Below are positions 11,238-23,955 of a DNA stretch of 64,000 bases, piece after piece. Source of the stretch: Anastatus disparis (Eukaryota; Arthropoda; Insecta; Hymenoptera; Eupelmidae). The translations under genes and the position numbers were made by a program. How positions within the stretch are numbered: the first letter of the stretch is position 1; every line of letters begins with the position of its first letter. Where the stretch lies: the NCBI GenBank assembly GCA_017163975.1, contig JAFFSR010000301.1:1-64000 (forward strand). Direction: 5' to 3'. A model generated the notes under the pieces. It made no database searches and was not told the origin of the DNA. It was given only the letters and a program-made list of their open reading frames with translations.

Positions 11238-12538
11238 TTGTATTTTTCAGCACTAATACCTACTGAAAATTACAACTTCTTCGTTGAAATCATCACTGAC
11301 GCGGTTAATAAACATACTCCTAAGAAGAAAACAGTCAGTAGGTCAAAGTATAGAAATCCTGTACCTTGGTGGGACAAGGACTGTAATCTTATTATGAAAC
11401 AACGCCAAACTGCATACAAAAATTGGGATCTTACTAGTAAAATTGAAGATTTTATTGAATACAAAAGAATTTGCGCTGTAGCCGGAAGAATGTTTAAACA
11501 AAAAAAGAAAGACTGCTTTCGCTATTTTGCCGAAACTCTTAACTTAAACGACGACTTACGTCATACCTGGAACAAAACTTAGATCTTGAAAAATAAATGG
11601 ACCAAGATTAAACATCAGAGTTGCACGGAGTATATAGAAAGCAGGCTAAAAATTGAAAAAACTATGAATGGACTTTGCCCAGATTGGGTACCTACTGACC
11701 CAGATAAATTACCTGCCCCACTAAATAACAAATTTTTTAATGATCCTTATAGCTTCACTGAATTTAATATGGCCCTGAACACCTGGGGAAATAAATCGGC
11801 TCCCGGCATGGATGGCATCAATTACGAGATACTGCACAATATCCCTATTAAGTATCACTTATTATTATTGGATATATCGTCCGGTTAGCGGAACAAAAAG
11901 ACACATCGTTTTTTATTTGAAAAAAGGGACACGTCGTTTTGAGGTTAAAAAAAATGACATATCAGCTTTTTATTTAAAAACCGGACAACTCGCTTTTAAA
12001 GTTGAAAAAAGAGACACGTCGTTTTGAGTTTCGAAAATGGGACATGTCGTAGATGTTTTATTTAAGAGAATTTAAAATACCAAAATTAGTTTAAAAAATT
12101 TTTCATTTTTAATTTAAAAGTCTCAAAAATGTCTGTATATTATGCATTTTCACTTTGACATATCAAATTAATGAAATTTGTATTTTTCAATAAATTTTTG
12201 AATTTAGATAAAAAATATGAGTAACTACAATGTTAATGAAACATTTACTTTAATACATCACCTTAATTAATGTATTATCTCAAATTTTCATTTGTCCATT
12301 CGCTTTATTTTTAACCAAAAAATTTTTTATTTCTAAAAATTATGATGCATATATTGCGCAAAAAATTTTTCAGGAAAGGAATGTTATAACGGTGAGTTGT
12401 AAAAATGTTTTATATGTGAAAATAAATAAACTTTATTTTTTAACTACATAAAATATATAATGAATTGTATTCTAAAAAGAATTCTCGTAACGTTTCTTGA
12501 AAAATTTTTTTGTCGTAGTAGAACTAATTAACAAAATG

Positions 12539-12589
<51 letters not shown>

Positions 12590-14854
12590 GATAAAACTAT
12601 ATAACATTATAAGTTATCGAGGTCCCACTGTATGTCCTTTTAAAATGTGCAGGAATAAAATATGTATATAAATAAATATTCTTATTACAGAATATGAATT
12701 TGATGTGCTCAAAATGCTAACTTTAAAATGCCAACTTTAATTTAATTTTTAACATTGTTTATTAAAAATTTATAAAATGTAGCTATATTCCCTTTGCACA
12801 TAATTTATTTTATATATTTGATTAATTATTAAAAATATTGGGAAATTAGAATTTGAGATAAAAATTTCTAAGACGTGTCTCTTTTTCGAAACTAAAAACG
12901 ACGTGTCCTTTTTTTTAACTTAAAAAGCGAGCTGTCTTGTTTTTAAATATAAATCGATGTGTCACTTTTTTTAACTTAAAAACGACATGTCAGGTTTTAT
13001 ACCTTCAAAAACGATGTGTCTTTTTGTTCCGCTAACCGGACGATATATAATGAGTTATACTTGTTCTACGTATATCCAAATGATTGGAATAAAACTTATA
13101 TCCATTTTGTTGATAAGCCTAATGGCAGGGGACTGAGACCTCTGGCTTTGACATCATGCCTTTGCAAAATATTTGAATTAATGGTTTCCTACAGATTACG
13201 TTGGTGGGTTGAGAGCGGTGGTTTTCTGCCGGATAGTCAAACTGGCTTTCGTAAGGGTCTGTCATGTTCGAACGGCCTTACCTCATTTAAGTTAGATATC
13301 GAGGATGCACTAGATAGCGGTGAACAGGCACTTGCCGTTTTTCTTGACGTTAGCAACGCGTTTAATGATGTTCAATGTGATATCCTTCTTCATAAGCTTG
13401 TCGCATTAGGATGTACTAGCAAAATCTTAGAATTAATAAAAACTATTACTTATCACAGACTCATATGTACTGAGATAAACTAGGAGCAGCCTCGTTTTTG
13501 TTATAAAGGACTTCCACAGGGTGGCGTACTAAGCCCGATCTTGAATTTGATATATGTTGCAGATATTAGTAATAATCTTCTCAATGATATGAACATCTTA
13601 CGATTCGTAGACGATATCGTTATGTACACGAGAACACTCAACCCAGAAAGTGCGAAATTAACGATGGAAATCGGCATTGAACAAACTTCTAACAAGTTGA
13701 TAGACATTGGCCCTGAAGTTTCACCGGATAAGACCAATTTAATAACGAAGGAATCGATCCTGGCGAGACACACATTATAATACGCAACAAAACTTTTATA
13801 TCCAAGCATGCTGTAAAATTCCTTAGTATTTACTTCGATCACCAACTTACTTACGATAGGCATATTGGTCATGTGTTGCAGAGGGCTAACAGCGCGCTGA
13901 ATGTAGTCAAATTCTTGAGAGGAGTGCGCTGGAGCGCACACCCTTAACTCTTATTACCTTCTATAAAAGCTTTGTCAGGTCCATAATCGATTATGGTAGC
14001 TTTATTTATCTCCCAAAGCAAAAATCAAAATGCTTAAAGTTGGAAAAAGTACAATGGGTGCAAGGATGAGCACTCCGACCAACATACTCCTGGATGAGGC
14101 TAAATTAATCACTATTTACTACAGAGCTAAAATTTTATGCAGCAGCTTTCTACTCAAAACTCTGAGCAACAAGAAGACAGTTGCACATAAAACAATAATG
14201 AAATATGTACCAAGCATAATTAACGACCGCAGAAAAAGATTCAACATACTTAAATAATGTGTTAAAAGTGTTATAGGTATCCAGCACCTCATTTGTACGA
14301 GCGTACTACCAAGCATTTATAATTATGATTACCAAGTTACTAAAACGCTACCTCATGCAAACTTTGAAAATGGAAAAATTTTAATGAACAGCACAACTCC
14401 CAATGTACTATTCAATGAAATATTCAAAGATAACGCAATCAAGATATATACAGATGTCAGTAAAAGTAATGGAAGCCCTTCTGTGGGTAGCGCTTGCATA
14501 TGCCCCGAACTTATGATTACAAAAACGAACAGCGTAAATAATAAAGCCAGTATCTTCACTGCTGAATCTCTAGCACTTTCAGATGCGATGGACATAGCGC
14601 TGCAGAACAATAATCGCAATATAAATATTTTCACGGACTCGCTAAGCTTAGTGCAAGCTATGAATTATGCGAGAAATGATGTTAACATCAGCCACCTCAC
14701 CTTTGAGATTAGACAAAAAAATTCTGAGTTCTATAAAAAAAATAGTTATAACACTAAACTAATCATTCATTGGATACTATCGCATAGAGGGATAACGGGG
14801 AATGAAAAAGCCGATGAATTAGCTAAAATTGCAACAAACCAGCAGCCTTCGTAG
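11238..14854 (+). pseudogene. ORF2 remnant: RT and RNase H, interrupted by a MITE
   Basis: The linker and RT N-terminus (11238-11874) contain one TAG at 11580-11582. The RT resumes after the MITE at 13047 in the same frame, with RPLALTSCLCKIFE, GFRKGLSCSNG, FLDVSNAFNDV, GLPQGGVLSP and FVDDIVMY (motif C). Further stops lie at 13481-13483 and 13778-13780, and frameshifts follow. RNase H (about 14440-14830) shows YTDVSK, TAESLAL, FTDSLS and HRGITGNEKADELAK. Loss of function is through nonsense substitutions, frameshifts and the insertion. Confidence 0.88.
11878..13042. mobile_element. 1.17-kb MITE with subterminal repeats, 4-bp target duplication
   Basis: The ends are inverted copies, CGTCCGGTTAGCGGAACAAA at the left and its complement at the right, flanked by ATAT at 11874-11877 and 13043-13046. 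Removing the insert and one ATAT brings the RT frame back in register across an Asp-Ile-Tyr-Asn stretch that the related element at 18220 also has. Each end carries about six degenerate 28-30-bp subrepeats built on GACACGTCGTTTT. The middle is AT-rich with a (TA)n tract at 12540-12586. It has no coding capacity. The superfamily is uncertain. Confidence 0.85.
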
Positions 14855-15282
14855 ACAAAGGTTCTCTATACCGAATTTAGAACTTTCTTTAGAAAATTAG
14901 CAATTAAAGATAGTTTTAATTTAATAAAAAATAAAGGAATGCATAAAGGCCAAGTATATTTTGAAATGTATTTCAAAAATTCTATGAGTCCATGGTTAGC
15001 TTAAGCAGAGATTTTATAGTTACACTATGTAGATGCCGAAGTAATCACCTGAGCCTAAACTATTGTTGTATTGTTTTCAAGTTTATGAAAAAATGCTACA
15101 TAAAGGTATAATGTATACTATATAGGTTTAATGTATATTCTGTAGATCGATGTAATATATGTTTATATATAATGTACAGCGACTCAAATGTAAATTACTA
15201 CGACTTATATGTATTTTTTTTTTCTATTTTGATAGCTATATAACCTTCGATTAAAGAGCTAAAAAAGCTTAAATAAAAAAAA

Positions 15283-15327
15283 AACCACAAAAATAATTCA
15301 CTAAATTTTATAGTAGAAGATTAAAGG
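15283..15327 (+). repeat. Satellite sliver between two retroelements
   Basis: Satellite sequence (AACCACAAAAATAATTCACT...) continuing the monomer broken at 11214. Its last 12 bases GAAGATTAAAGG (15316-15327) match GAAGATTTAAGG at 20680-20691, the target duplication of the next element. Confidence 0.88.
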
Positions 15328-15361
15328 CAGTTCAACGTCGACTCTCGTTGAGTACAGACGT
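15328..15361 (+). promoter_or_regulatory. Internal promoter: initiator plus DPE at +28
   Basis: The element begins CAGTTC. Taking the A at 15329 as +1, AGACGT occupies +28 to +33 (15356-15361), which matches the DPE consensus RGWYVT at its canonical spacing. The initiator differs from TCAKTY only at -2. Drosophila jockey- and I-type LINEs use such downstream promoters, so each copy carries its own promoter. Activity here is inferred. Confidence 0.7.
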
Positions 15362-15580
15362 GTTTGTTTACCGCTTTGTTACGGGTCGCGTGTAAACATT
15401 AAATATTTGACTATAAAGTTTGCGATCAAGCATACAGTGTTATACTGTAGTGGTTCTTTAAAGTGCTGGTGGGCGGTGGCAGCAGCCGAAAATGGCTCCT
15501 CCTGGAGGAGACCATTCTGCAGGCCAAGCGTCGGGTCAAAATGCTCCTAGTCAAAAAAAAGTTATTCTACAGTAACAGTC

Positions 15581-17400
15581 ATGGAAAATTTTCCCAAAAA
15601 TGAGCAAGCAGTTGTACTTGACTCATTGGAAAATTGTACCTTAGATGACTACATTTTGCAAATTCTAAAACTTGTTAAACCTGAAGACATATTCGCTATT
15701 TCAAGAATTTCAAATAATAGGCTCTGTGTTTACTTTAATACGAAGAAAATATCTGATGAACTGGTTGATGGACGTAAAAGTATACTTATCGACAACAAAG
15801 TGCTATATTTTAGACCATTGATTGCGCGTTTTAAGCGCATCATACTATCCAATGTAAGGCCCTCGATTCCTCACGAAATCATCGAAAAAGCCCTGACTGA
15901 CCATCATATTGAAATTGAATCTAAAGTTACTTTTATGAGAGCTGGAGTCTCAGTTCCAGGATGCGCGCATATCATTAGTTTCCGCCGGCAAGTTTTAATA
16001 TACCTTGACTGCGCATCATTACTGCCTGACTCTATAGAGGTTAATTATGAAGGCTCTTTATTCAGAATATTTATCTCTACAGATACGATGAAGTGCTTTG
16101 TATGTAAGGAGACAGGGCATGTAGCAAAGCAATGCCCAATAAATATAGCTAGTCAACCAGGAGAAAATATTACAGCTAAGAATGACGACTCGTATACACA
16201 GAACTTCCCCGAATTACCACGAGTAAACAATGAAGCTCAATCTAAGGAATGTGTGATTAATTCAGTACAAGAAAATATACCTGAGCCTACTACAAATGAT
16301 AAGGGCAAGCACACCAATACTGATTCTATCTTGGAAATAAACAAACAACAAGCTATAAATATCATAAATTCTAATCAAGAAAATATAATCGATATTACCG
16401 CTGATTCACACTTTAAACGGCCTCTCTCCACATCGTCGTCTGCTGTTTCCACAATTTCTGCAATAAATACATCTGAGCCCATTGGAAAATATAATTCGGA
16501 ATTGAAAAAGAAAAAATGCAGAAACAGGAAAAAGCGGAGGCTGGATGTCACAGATGAAGAGGTGGCCGAACAGGTCTCCCCTGCTAAAGAATATATAGAT
16601 AATAACCATGAAAAACTCCCACTTAATTATAACAAATTTATCAAATTCATGCAAGATTCTTATGGTCATACTGACATTCCGGGTCTTCCAGCACAGTATA
16701 CTAATGACATCGCGGCATTGATGAATATGCTTAAGAGGAGGTCGGAACCATTTGCCACTAGGAGGCGCTGCAGTCAGGTGAGAGAAAAATATAAAATATT
16801 TTTTATACAGCTATTTACAATTTTTTGAGACAATAATATTCTTTTAATGTTGTCATTTCCTTTAGCCATATCTATGTAGAATAATTATTAATGCTAATCT
16901 TGCTTGAAAATTCTAAAATATTGTTATAAAGCGAAAAATGCGACGCAAGGTAGAGTTCATGTAAACATTGGTATACATCATTTTTTAGTATTACTTTCTC
17001 TGTCGCACTAATGGAAGGTGCACACGTGTTTACATCGGCTCTACTCCACGCCGTATTTTTCGCTTCATAACAATATATTAGACTTTTCAAACAAGATTAG
17101 CATTAATAATTATTCTACATACATATGGCTAGAGGAAATGACAACATTAAAAGAATATTATTGTCTCAAAAACTTGTAAATAGCTGTATGACAAATTTTT
17201 TATATTTTTTTTTCACCTGACCGCAGCGCCATCCTAAGCCTAGCGGCAAATAGATCCGACCTCCTCTTAACGAGGTTGTTGTATACATTGTAGACCGGAA
17301 TCTAAAGAGTCGTATACTTAGAATTATTAAGCGCTTGCAAACTAAAGAAGCTACCGACTTTCAATTTGATGATACTAGTTCACAAGAGGACGAGGCCTAG
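15581..17400 (+). pseudogene. ORF1 (gag-like, single CCHC) interrupted by a MITE
   Basis: Starts MENFPKNEQAVVLDS, with an RRM-like region over about residues 20-170 and one zinc knuckle CFVCKETGHVAKQC (about residues 173-186). A low-complexity Asn/Ser region, a basic patch (about 305-330) and a conserved C-terminal segment follow. The MITE at 16735 adds foreign codons and a stop at 16826-16828. Beyond the MITE the original frame continues for about 43 codons to TAG at 17398-17400 when one TTAA is counted once. The gag was thus intact when the MITE landed. Confidence 0.87.
16735..17266. mobile_element. 532-bp fold-back MITE flanked by TTAA
   Basis: Flanked by TTAA at 16731-16734 and 17267-17270. 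The arms are imperfect inverted copies about 240 bp long, from GAGGAGGTCGGA at the left to TCCGACCTCCTC at the right. TTAA duplication suggests piggyBac-type mobilisation, but the tips do not start with the usual CC. No coding capacity. Confidence 0.85.
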
Positions 17401-17426
17401 ATAATTTCATAATTCAAGCATAATTA

Positions 17427-20400
17427 TGTGTGAACAATATAAAGATTTGAAAATAATGTTTTGGAATGCGCGCAGTGTCATTCCAAAACTCAACGAACTT
17501 TCAGAGATTCTATCACTTTTAGATATATTTGCATGTGTCGAAACCTAGCTTACGTCCAAGCAGAACATAAACATACCTGGCTTCGTTACCTACAGAAAAG
17601 ACAGGGATAATGGAAAAGGAGGGGGTCTACTGCTGCTCATACGAAGAAATCTTGCGTTCACCAACTTAGAAACTGTCAAGTCTAGTCATGAGAGCATTGA
17701 AGTATGCAATGTTACTCTCACTAATATCAACCCGTCATTAGACTTAATTATTTGCTATAGAGCGCCTGGACATAATCTCTTGCAGAGCTCATGGAATGAA
17801 TTATTACTAAATATGGTTAACAGCAAATCCTGTATTATGATTGGTGATTTTAATGCACATAACATTATGTAGAATTGCGTACACACAGACACTAATGGTG
17901 ATAGACTTGAAACATCTATACATGATAATAATATATTCTTACACAATTGCGATACGTTAAAAATAACACAGTAACATACTGAAAGCAATTTACAACATAC
18001 AGAAATACACAACACTCTTAATAAGCTAAACCCTCCGTGGGTGGAAACTGATCCCAATCAGGTGCCTATCTGTAAGGATAACCAATTTTTAGGCAAGATG
18101 TTCTCTTTCCATGAATTTAATGTATCTCTTAATGAAAAAAGAGATAATTCTACATGTGGCATGGATGGTGTTGACTTTGAGATCATCAAAAAAATGCCCA
18201 TAAAATATAGATTGTTACTACTTGACATCTACAACCTCATGTATACCTACAATGACTTCCCACATGATTGGAAGAACTCTTTTATTCATTTTGTTTCTAA
18301 ACCTGAGGGGAAAGGACTGAGACCAATTGCATTAACATCGTGTTACAGCAGGCTGTTTGAAACATTAGTTAAAAATAGATTGCAATGGCGGGCTGAAACA
18401 AATGGTATACTCCCGAACAGCCAAAATGGTTTTCGGAAGGATAGATCATGTACTGATAATGTTAGTAATCTGTCTTTAACCGTTGATGAAGCCTTCATTG
18501 AAAAAAAAACATGTTTTGGCTGCATTTTTGGATGTAAAGGGAGCATTTGATAATGTTAATATAAATATTCTCTTAGAAATCCTTGCTGAATTAGGCTGTC
18601 CTGAAGTACTCATATGATTTATTCATTTTATTATGCATTAATGATACATTTTCACCAACAAAACTGATCTTGTTCCACATTATGTATATAAAGGTGTCCC
18701 CCAGGGCGGTGTTCTTAGTCCTCTGTTGTATATTCTGTATGTATCCAGAATACACATTAACCTACATTAGTCAATACACATTTCTCAATTTGCAGATGAT
18801 ATTGCCTTATATATTGAATGCAAATTAATCAAAAGGGAAAGAAGAATTCTCAATAACGCCATTAGCAAAATTTGTAATAATCTTTTTCTTCTTGGACTGC
18901 TTATTGCCCCGCATAAAACCAAGTTTCTTTACTTTAACAAAAAGAATATTATTCCTGGCTCTACTAGTATTAGTATGGGTGACTGTCAAATACCTTCTAG
19001 TAGAACGGTCCACTTTCTGGGTGTTATCTTTGATTACCGCCTTTCGTTTGCTGCACATCTGAATCAAGTCTTTCTCAAATGTTCTAGAGCAATTAACATT
19101 ATAAAATTTCTATGTGGCACATGGTGGGGGTCTGACCCTAACACTTTGTTTACATTGTACAAAAGCTACATTAGATCCATTATTGACTACTGTAGTTTTA
19201 TTACCTATCCTAACGGTTCAACACTTCAATACAAAATTAAAAAATTAGAATATGCTGCCATCAGGCTTGCTCTGGGGCTAAGGAGAAGTACGCCTACTAA
19301 TGTCTTACTAGGTGAATCCAAGCTCTTAATGCTCAAGGAAAGAATATCACAATTGGGCAAAAATTATTTCTCAAAAATCTACACTAATTTGAATTCTATC
19401 AGTTGTAAAGTAACTCTTAAATACTTGAATGTTTGTAATAATAATCGTAGGGATATGCGTAGTCTTTTACATAGTGTTGCTAAACACGTTAAAACTGTCA
19501 ATTCTGCTACTGACGAACAAAATCATTCTATTTTATATTGTCATAATTATGATACATTAATTACAAGTATACCTATTGATCAAACAACAGGACAGACATG
19601 GAAAACTGCTCATAACCCTAACGAATCTCATTCCAACTTTTTAAAGCAACATAACGCTATACTTATATACACTGATGGATCAAAGATGGCTGATGCTAAC
19701 TCTGTTGCTGCCTCTTGTGTTTGTCCTTATCTAAGCATTAGGAAAACTGTATCAATTAACAAAGCTGCTATTTTTACCGCAGAATGTGTAGCTCTTGATA
19801 CGGCTATAGATCTGATCAATTCACATAAAAATCTCAGCTTTCTCGTTTTTTCTAATTCTTTAAGTGCGTAACAGGCTCTCACTACAAGTAAATTTTGCAT
19901 AAGAATCAATTCCTATATCTTTAAAATTAAAGAAAAATATAATAAATTTTATCATGATAACTCTAATAAATCTCAAATTAATTTCATCTGGTCACCAGCT
20001 CACATTGGAATTGCTGGAAATGAGGCTGACATATTGGCCAAAACAGCCACCTTGAACATTCCTGATCCGAATTATACCATTCCTTATACTGATCTTTTTG
20101 CAAATTTTAATGAAACTGCTACTAAAAACACTATAACTGAAATCACTAACCAAGGTCTAGTCAAAGGCGTCAAATATTTTGATGCTTTTTTATTATTCTA
20201 GTCTCAAGCCATGGTTCAAGAATATTACTCTTTCACGAGAACATATTGTTATTATTAGTCGTATGCGTTCTGATCACTATGCCCTAGCGGCTTAGTTATT
20301 TAGAGTAGGTCTGGTTGAATCTGCCCTATGCAAATGCGATCTGTTCGATGAGGATCTAAACCATGTAGTGTGGCAATGTAAACTATTTGATAACGAGAGG

Positions 20401-20540
20401 GAAAAATTAATTCAAAATTTACTATCTTTGAAAGTGTATCCTCCTCTGAACATAGCGACTATTATAAGCGAACTGCAAAACAAAGCTTGTTATTACATAA
20501 TAATGTTTTTTAAGGAAATACGTATGAATGTATGAATGCG
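17427..20540 (+). pseudogene. ORF2 remnant: APE endonuclease, RT, RNase H, zinc knuckle
   Basis: The endonuclease start shows NARSV, a VET followed by TAG at 17548-17550 (a Trp codon in relatives), and MIGDFNAHN. The rest of the endonuclease, including SDH, is deleted near 17,970. RT resumes at 18041 with GMDGVDFEI, RPIALTSC, QNGFRKDRSC, GVPQGGVLSPLLY and FADDIALY (about 18,793-18,818). RNase H at about 19,660-20,050 shows YTDGSK, FTAECVALD, FSNSLS (Asn for the usual Asp) and SPAHIGIAGNEAD. A C-terminal CKC...H...C knuckle lies near 20,330-20,385. Several stops and frameshifts. Confidence 0.88.
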
Positions 20541-20679
20541 ATATCTGTCTAATGTGAAACTCTTTAAAATCTGTAGATTTTTTTTGTAAACAATGTAGAA
20601 TATTATTGAACAATTTACTTACTCAGCCCAAATAAACCAAATAGGTTTGCGATGGCTCTAAACAATAAAAAAAAAAAAA

Positions 20680-22451
20680 GAAGATTTAAGGAATATAACA
20701 TATTACCGATATATCTTCATACTATTAATCACAAAATTCAATTTCTTCAAAATATTTTGAACAACGCCACAAACGCGCTAGGCGCAGAAATACCTTTTCG
20801 TAGATAAGACAAAGCATTTGCTGGGAGATTAAAATTGCTTATTTTCGAATCTCGAAGGGTTTATCGAAAAATATCACGATGATAAAAAAAAAAAACTTTA
20901 TAATGTTTTTTTTAACTTTACATTCATCGTGAGAATTTCTCAAAATGACGTAATTAGCACTCATACCAATCATATTTTATAATACAAATAAGATCATTAA
21001 TATAACCACAAAAATAATTCACTAATTTTTAAAGTAAAATATTTACGGGATATAACATATTGCTGATATATCTTCATACTATTAATCATAATTTTGAATT
21101 TCTCGAAAATATTTTAAAAGTCGCCAGAACCGTGTTATGCGCTGATATACCGTTACGTAGATAACAGCGAACAATGTTGGGAGATTGAAATGGCTTATTT
21201 CCGAATCTTGAGGGTTTATCGTGAAATATCACAATGATAAGAAAGAGCAACATTAAAATGTTTTTTTTTAACTTTACATTCATCCTGCGAATTTCTCAAA
21301 ATTACGTAATTAGCACTCATACCAATCATGTTTTATAATACAAATAAGATCATTATTATAACCACGAAAATAATTCACTAATTTTTAAAGTAGAATATTT
21401 ACGGGATATAACATATTACCGATATATCTTCATACTATTGATCATAATTTTGAAATTCTCCGAAATATTTTAAAAGTCGCCAAAACCGTGTTATGCGCAG
21501 ATATACCATCAGGTAGATAAGAGCGAACACTTGCTGGGAGATTAAAATATCTTATTTCCGAATCTTGAGGGTTTATCGTAAAATATCAGAATGATAAGAA
21601 AAAGAAACTTTGAAATGTTTTTTTTAATTTTACATTCATCTTCAAAATTTCTCAAAATGACGTAATTAGTACTCATACCGTTTATGTTTCAAAATACAAA
21701 TAAAATTATTATTATTAATATTATTATTATTATTATTATTATTATTACGACCACAAGAATAATTCACTGAATTTTAAAATAGGAGACTTTAAAGGATAGA
21801 ACAGATTACCGATATAGCTTCATACTATTAATCACAAAATTCAATTTCTTCAAAATATTTTGAACGACGCCACAAACGCGCTAGGCGCAGATATACTTTT
21901 TCGTAGATAAGACCGAGCATTTGCTGGGAGATTAAAATTGCTTATTTTCGAATCTCAAAGGGTTTATCGAAAAATATCACGATGATAAGAAAAACAACTT
22001 TATAATGTTTTTTTTAACTTTACATTCATCGTGAGAATTTCTCAAAATGACTTAATTAGCACTCATACCAATCATATTTTATAATACAAATAAGATCATT
22101 ATTATAACCACAAAAATAATTCAGTAATTTTTAGAGTAGACTATTTACGGGATATAACATATTACCGATATATCTTCATACTATTAATCATAATTTTGAA
22201 ATTCTCCGAAATATTTTAAAAGTCGCCAAAACCGTGTTATGCGCAGATATACCATCAGGTAGATAAGAGCGAACACTTGCTGGGAGATTAAAATATCTTA
22301 TTTCCGAATCTTGAGGGTTTATCGTAAAATATCAGAATGATAAGAAAAAGAAACTTTAAAATGTTTTTTTTTAATTTTACATTCATCTTCGAAATTTCTC
22401 AAAATGACGTAATTAGTACTCATACCGTTTATGTTTTAAAATACAAATAAA

Positions 22452-22510
<59 letters not shown>

Positions 22511-23922
22511 AACCACAAGAATAATTCACTGAATTTTAAAATAGGAGACTTTAAAGGATAGAACAGATTACCGATATAGCTTCATACTAGTAATCACAAT
22601 ACTCTATTTCTTCGAAATATTTTGAACGTCGCCACAAACGCGCTAGGCGCAGATATACCATTTCGTAGATAAGACGGAGCATTTGCTGGAAGATTAAAAT
22701 TGCTTATTTTCGAATCTCAAGGGTTTATCGTAATATATCACAATGATAAGAAAGAGCAACTTTGAAATGTTTTTTTTTGTTTTAAATTCATCGTGGGAAT
22801 TCATCAAAATGACGTAATTAGCACTCATACCAATCATGTTTTGAAATACAAATGAGATAATTATTATAACCACAAAAATAATTGACTAATTTTTAAAGTA
22901 GAATATTTACGGGATATAACAGATTACCGATATATCTTCATACTATAAATCATAATTTTGAATTTCTCGGAAATATTTTGAAAGTCGCCAGAACCGTGTT
23001 ATGCGCTGATATACCAATACGGAGATAAGGGCGAGCACTTGCTGGGAGATTAAAATTGCTTATTTTCGAATCTCGAGGGTTTATCGTAAAATATCACAAT
23101 GACAAGAAAGAGCAACTTCATAATGTATTTTTTAACTTTGCATTCATCATATTAATTTTACAAAATAACGTAATTAGCACTGATACCAATCATATTTTAT
23201 AATACAAATAAGATCATTATTATAATCAGAAAAATAATTTGCTAATTTTTAAAGTAAAATTTTTAAGTGGTATAACATATTACCGATATATCTTCATACT
23301 ATTAATCGGAATTTTGTATTACTTCGAAATATTTTAAAAGTCGCCAAACCGTGTTTGGCGCAGATACACGATTACGTAGATAAGAGCGAGCACTTGCTGG
23401 AAGATTATAATTGCTTATTTCCGAATCTTGAGGGTTTATCGTAAAATATCACAATGATAAGAAAGGGCAACTTTAATATGTTTTTTTTAGCTCTATATTC
23501 ATCTTGGGAATTTATTAATATCACGTAATTAGCAGTCATACGAATCATATTCTATAATACAAATAAGATCATTATTATAATCACAAAAAAAATTCACTAA
23601 TTTTTAGAGTAGAATGTTTACGGGATATAACATATTACCGATATATCTTTATACTATTAATCGCAATTTTAATTTTTTGGAAATATTTTAAAAGTCGCCA
23701 AAACCGTGTTAGGCGCAGATATACCATCACGTAGACAAGAGCGAGCACTTGCTGGGAGATTAAAATTGCTTATTTTCGAATCTTGAGGGTTTATTGTAAA
23801 ATATCACAATGATAAGAAAGAGCAACTTGAAAATGTTATTGTTAAGTTTACATTCATCGTGGAAATTTCTTAAAATGACGTAATTAGCACTCACACCAAT
23901 CATGTTTTAATATACAAACAAA

Positions 23923-23955
<33 letters not shown>

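Larger units (their letters stand above)
11215..15282 (+). mobile_element. 5'-truncated I-like non-LTR retrotransposon with RNase H
   Basis: Begins inside ORF2 between endonuclease and RT and ends with an A-rich tail. The 12-mer AACCACAAAAAT occurs at 11203-11214 and 15283-15294, giving a target-site duplication within the satellite. It contains RT and RNase H segments and a 1,165-bp MITE (11878-13042). It is related to, but clearly diverged from, the element at 15328-20679. Confidence 0.87.
15328..20679 (+). mobile_element. Full-length I-like non-LTR retrotransposon with RNase H
   Basis: Starts at CAGTTC and ends in an A tail (20667-20679). It is flanked by a 12-bp target duplication with one mismatch inside the satellite. 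Contents in order: 5' UTR with initiator and DPE, ORF1 (CCHC gag, split by a MITE), ORF2 with endonuclease, RT, RNase H and a C-terminal CKC...H...C knuckle. ORF2 has an internal deletion and several stops, so it is dead. RNase H places it near the I/LOA-type groups and not classic jockey. Confidence 0.9.
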
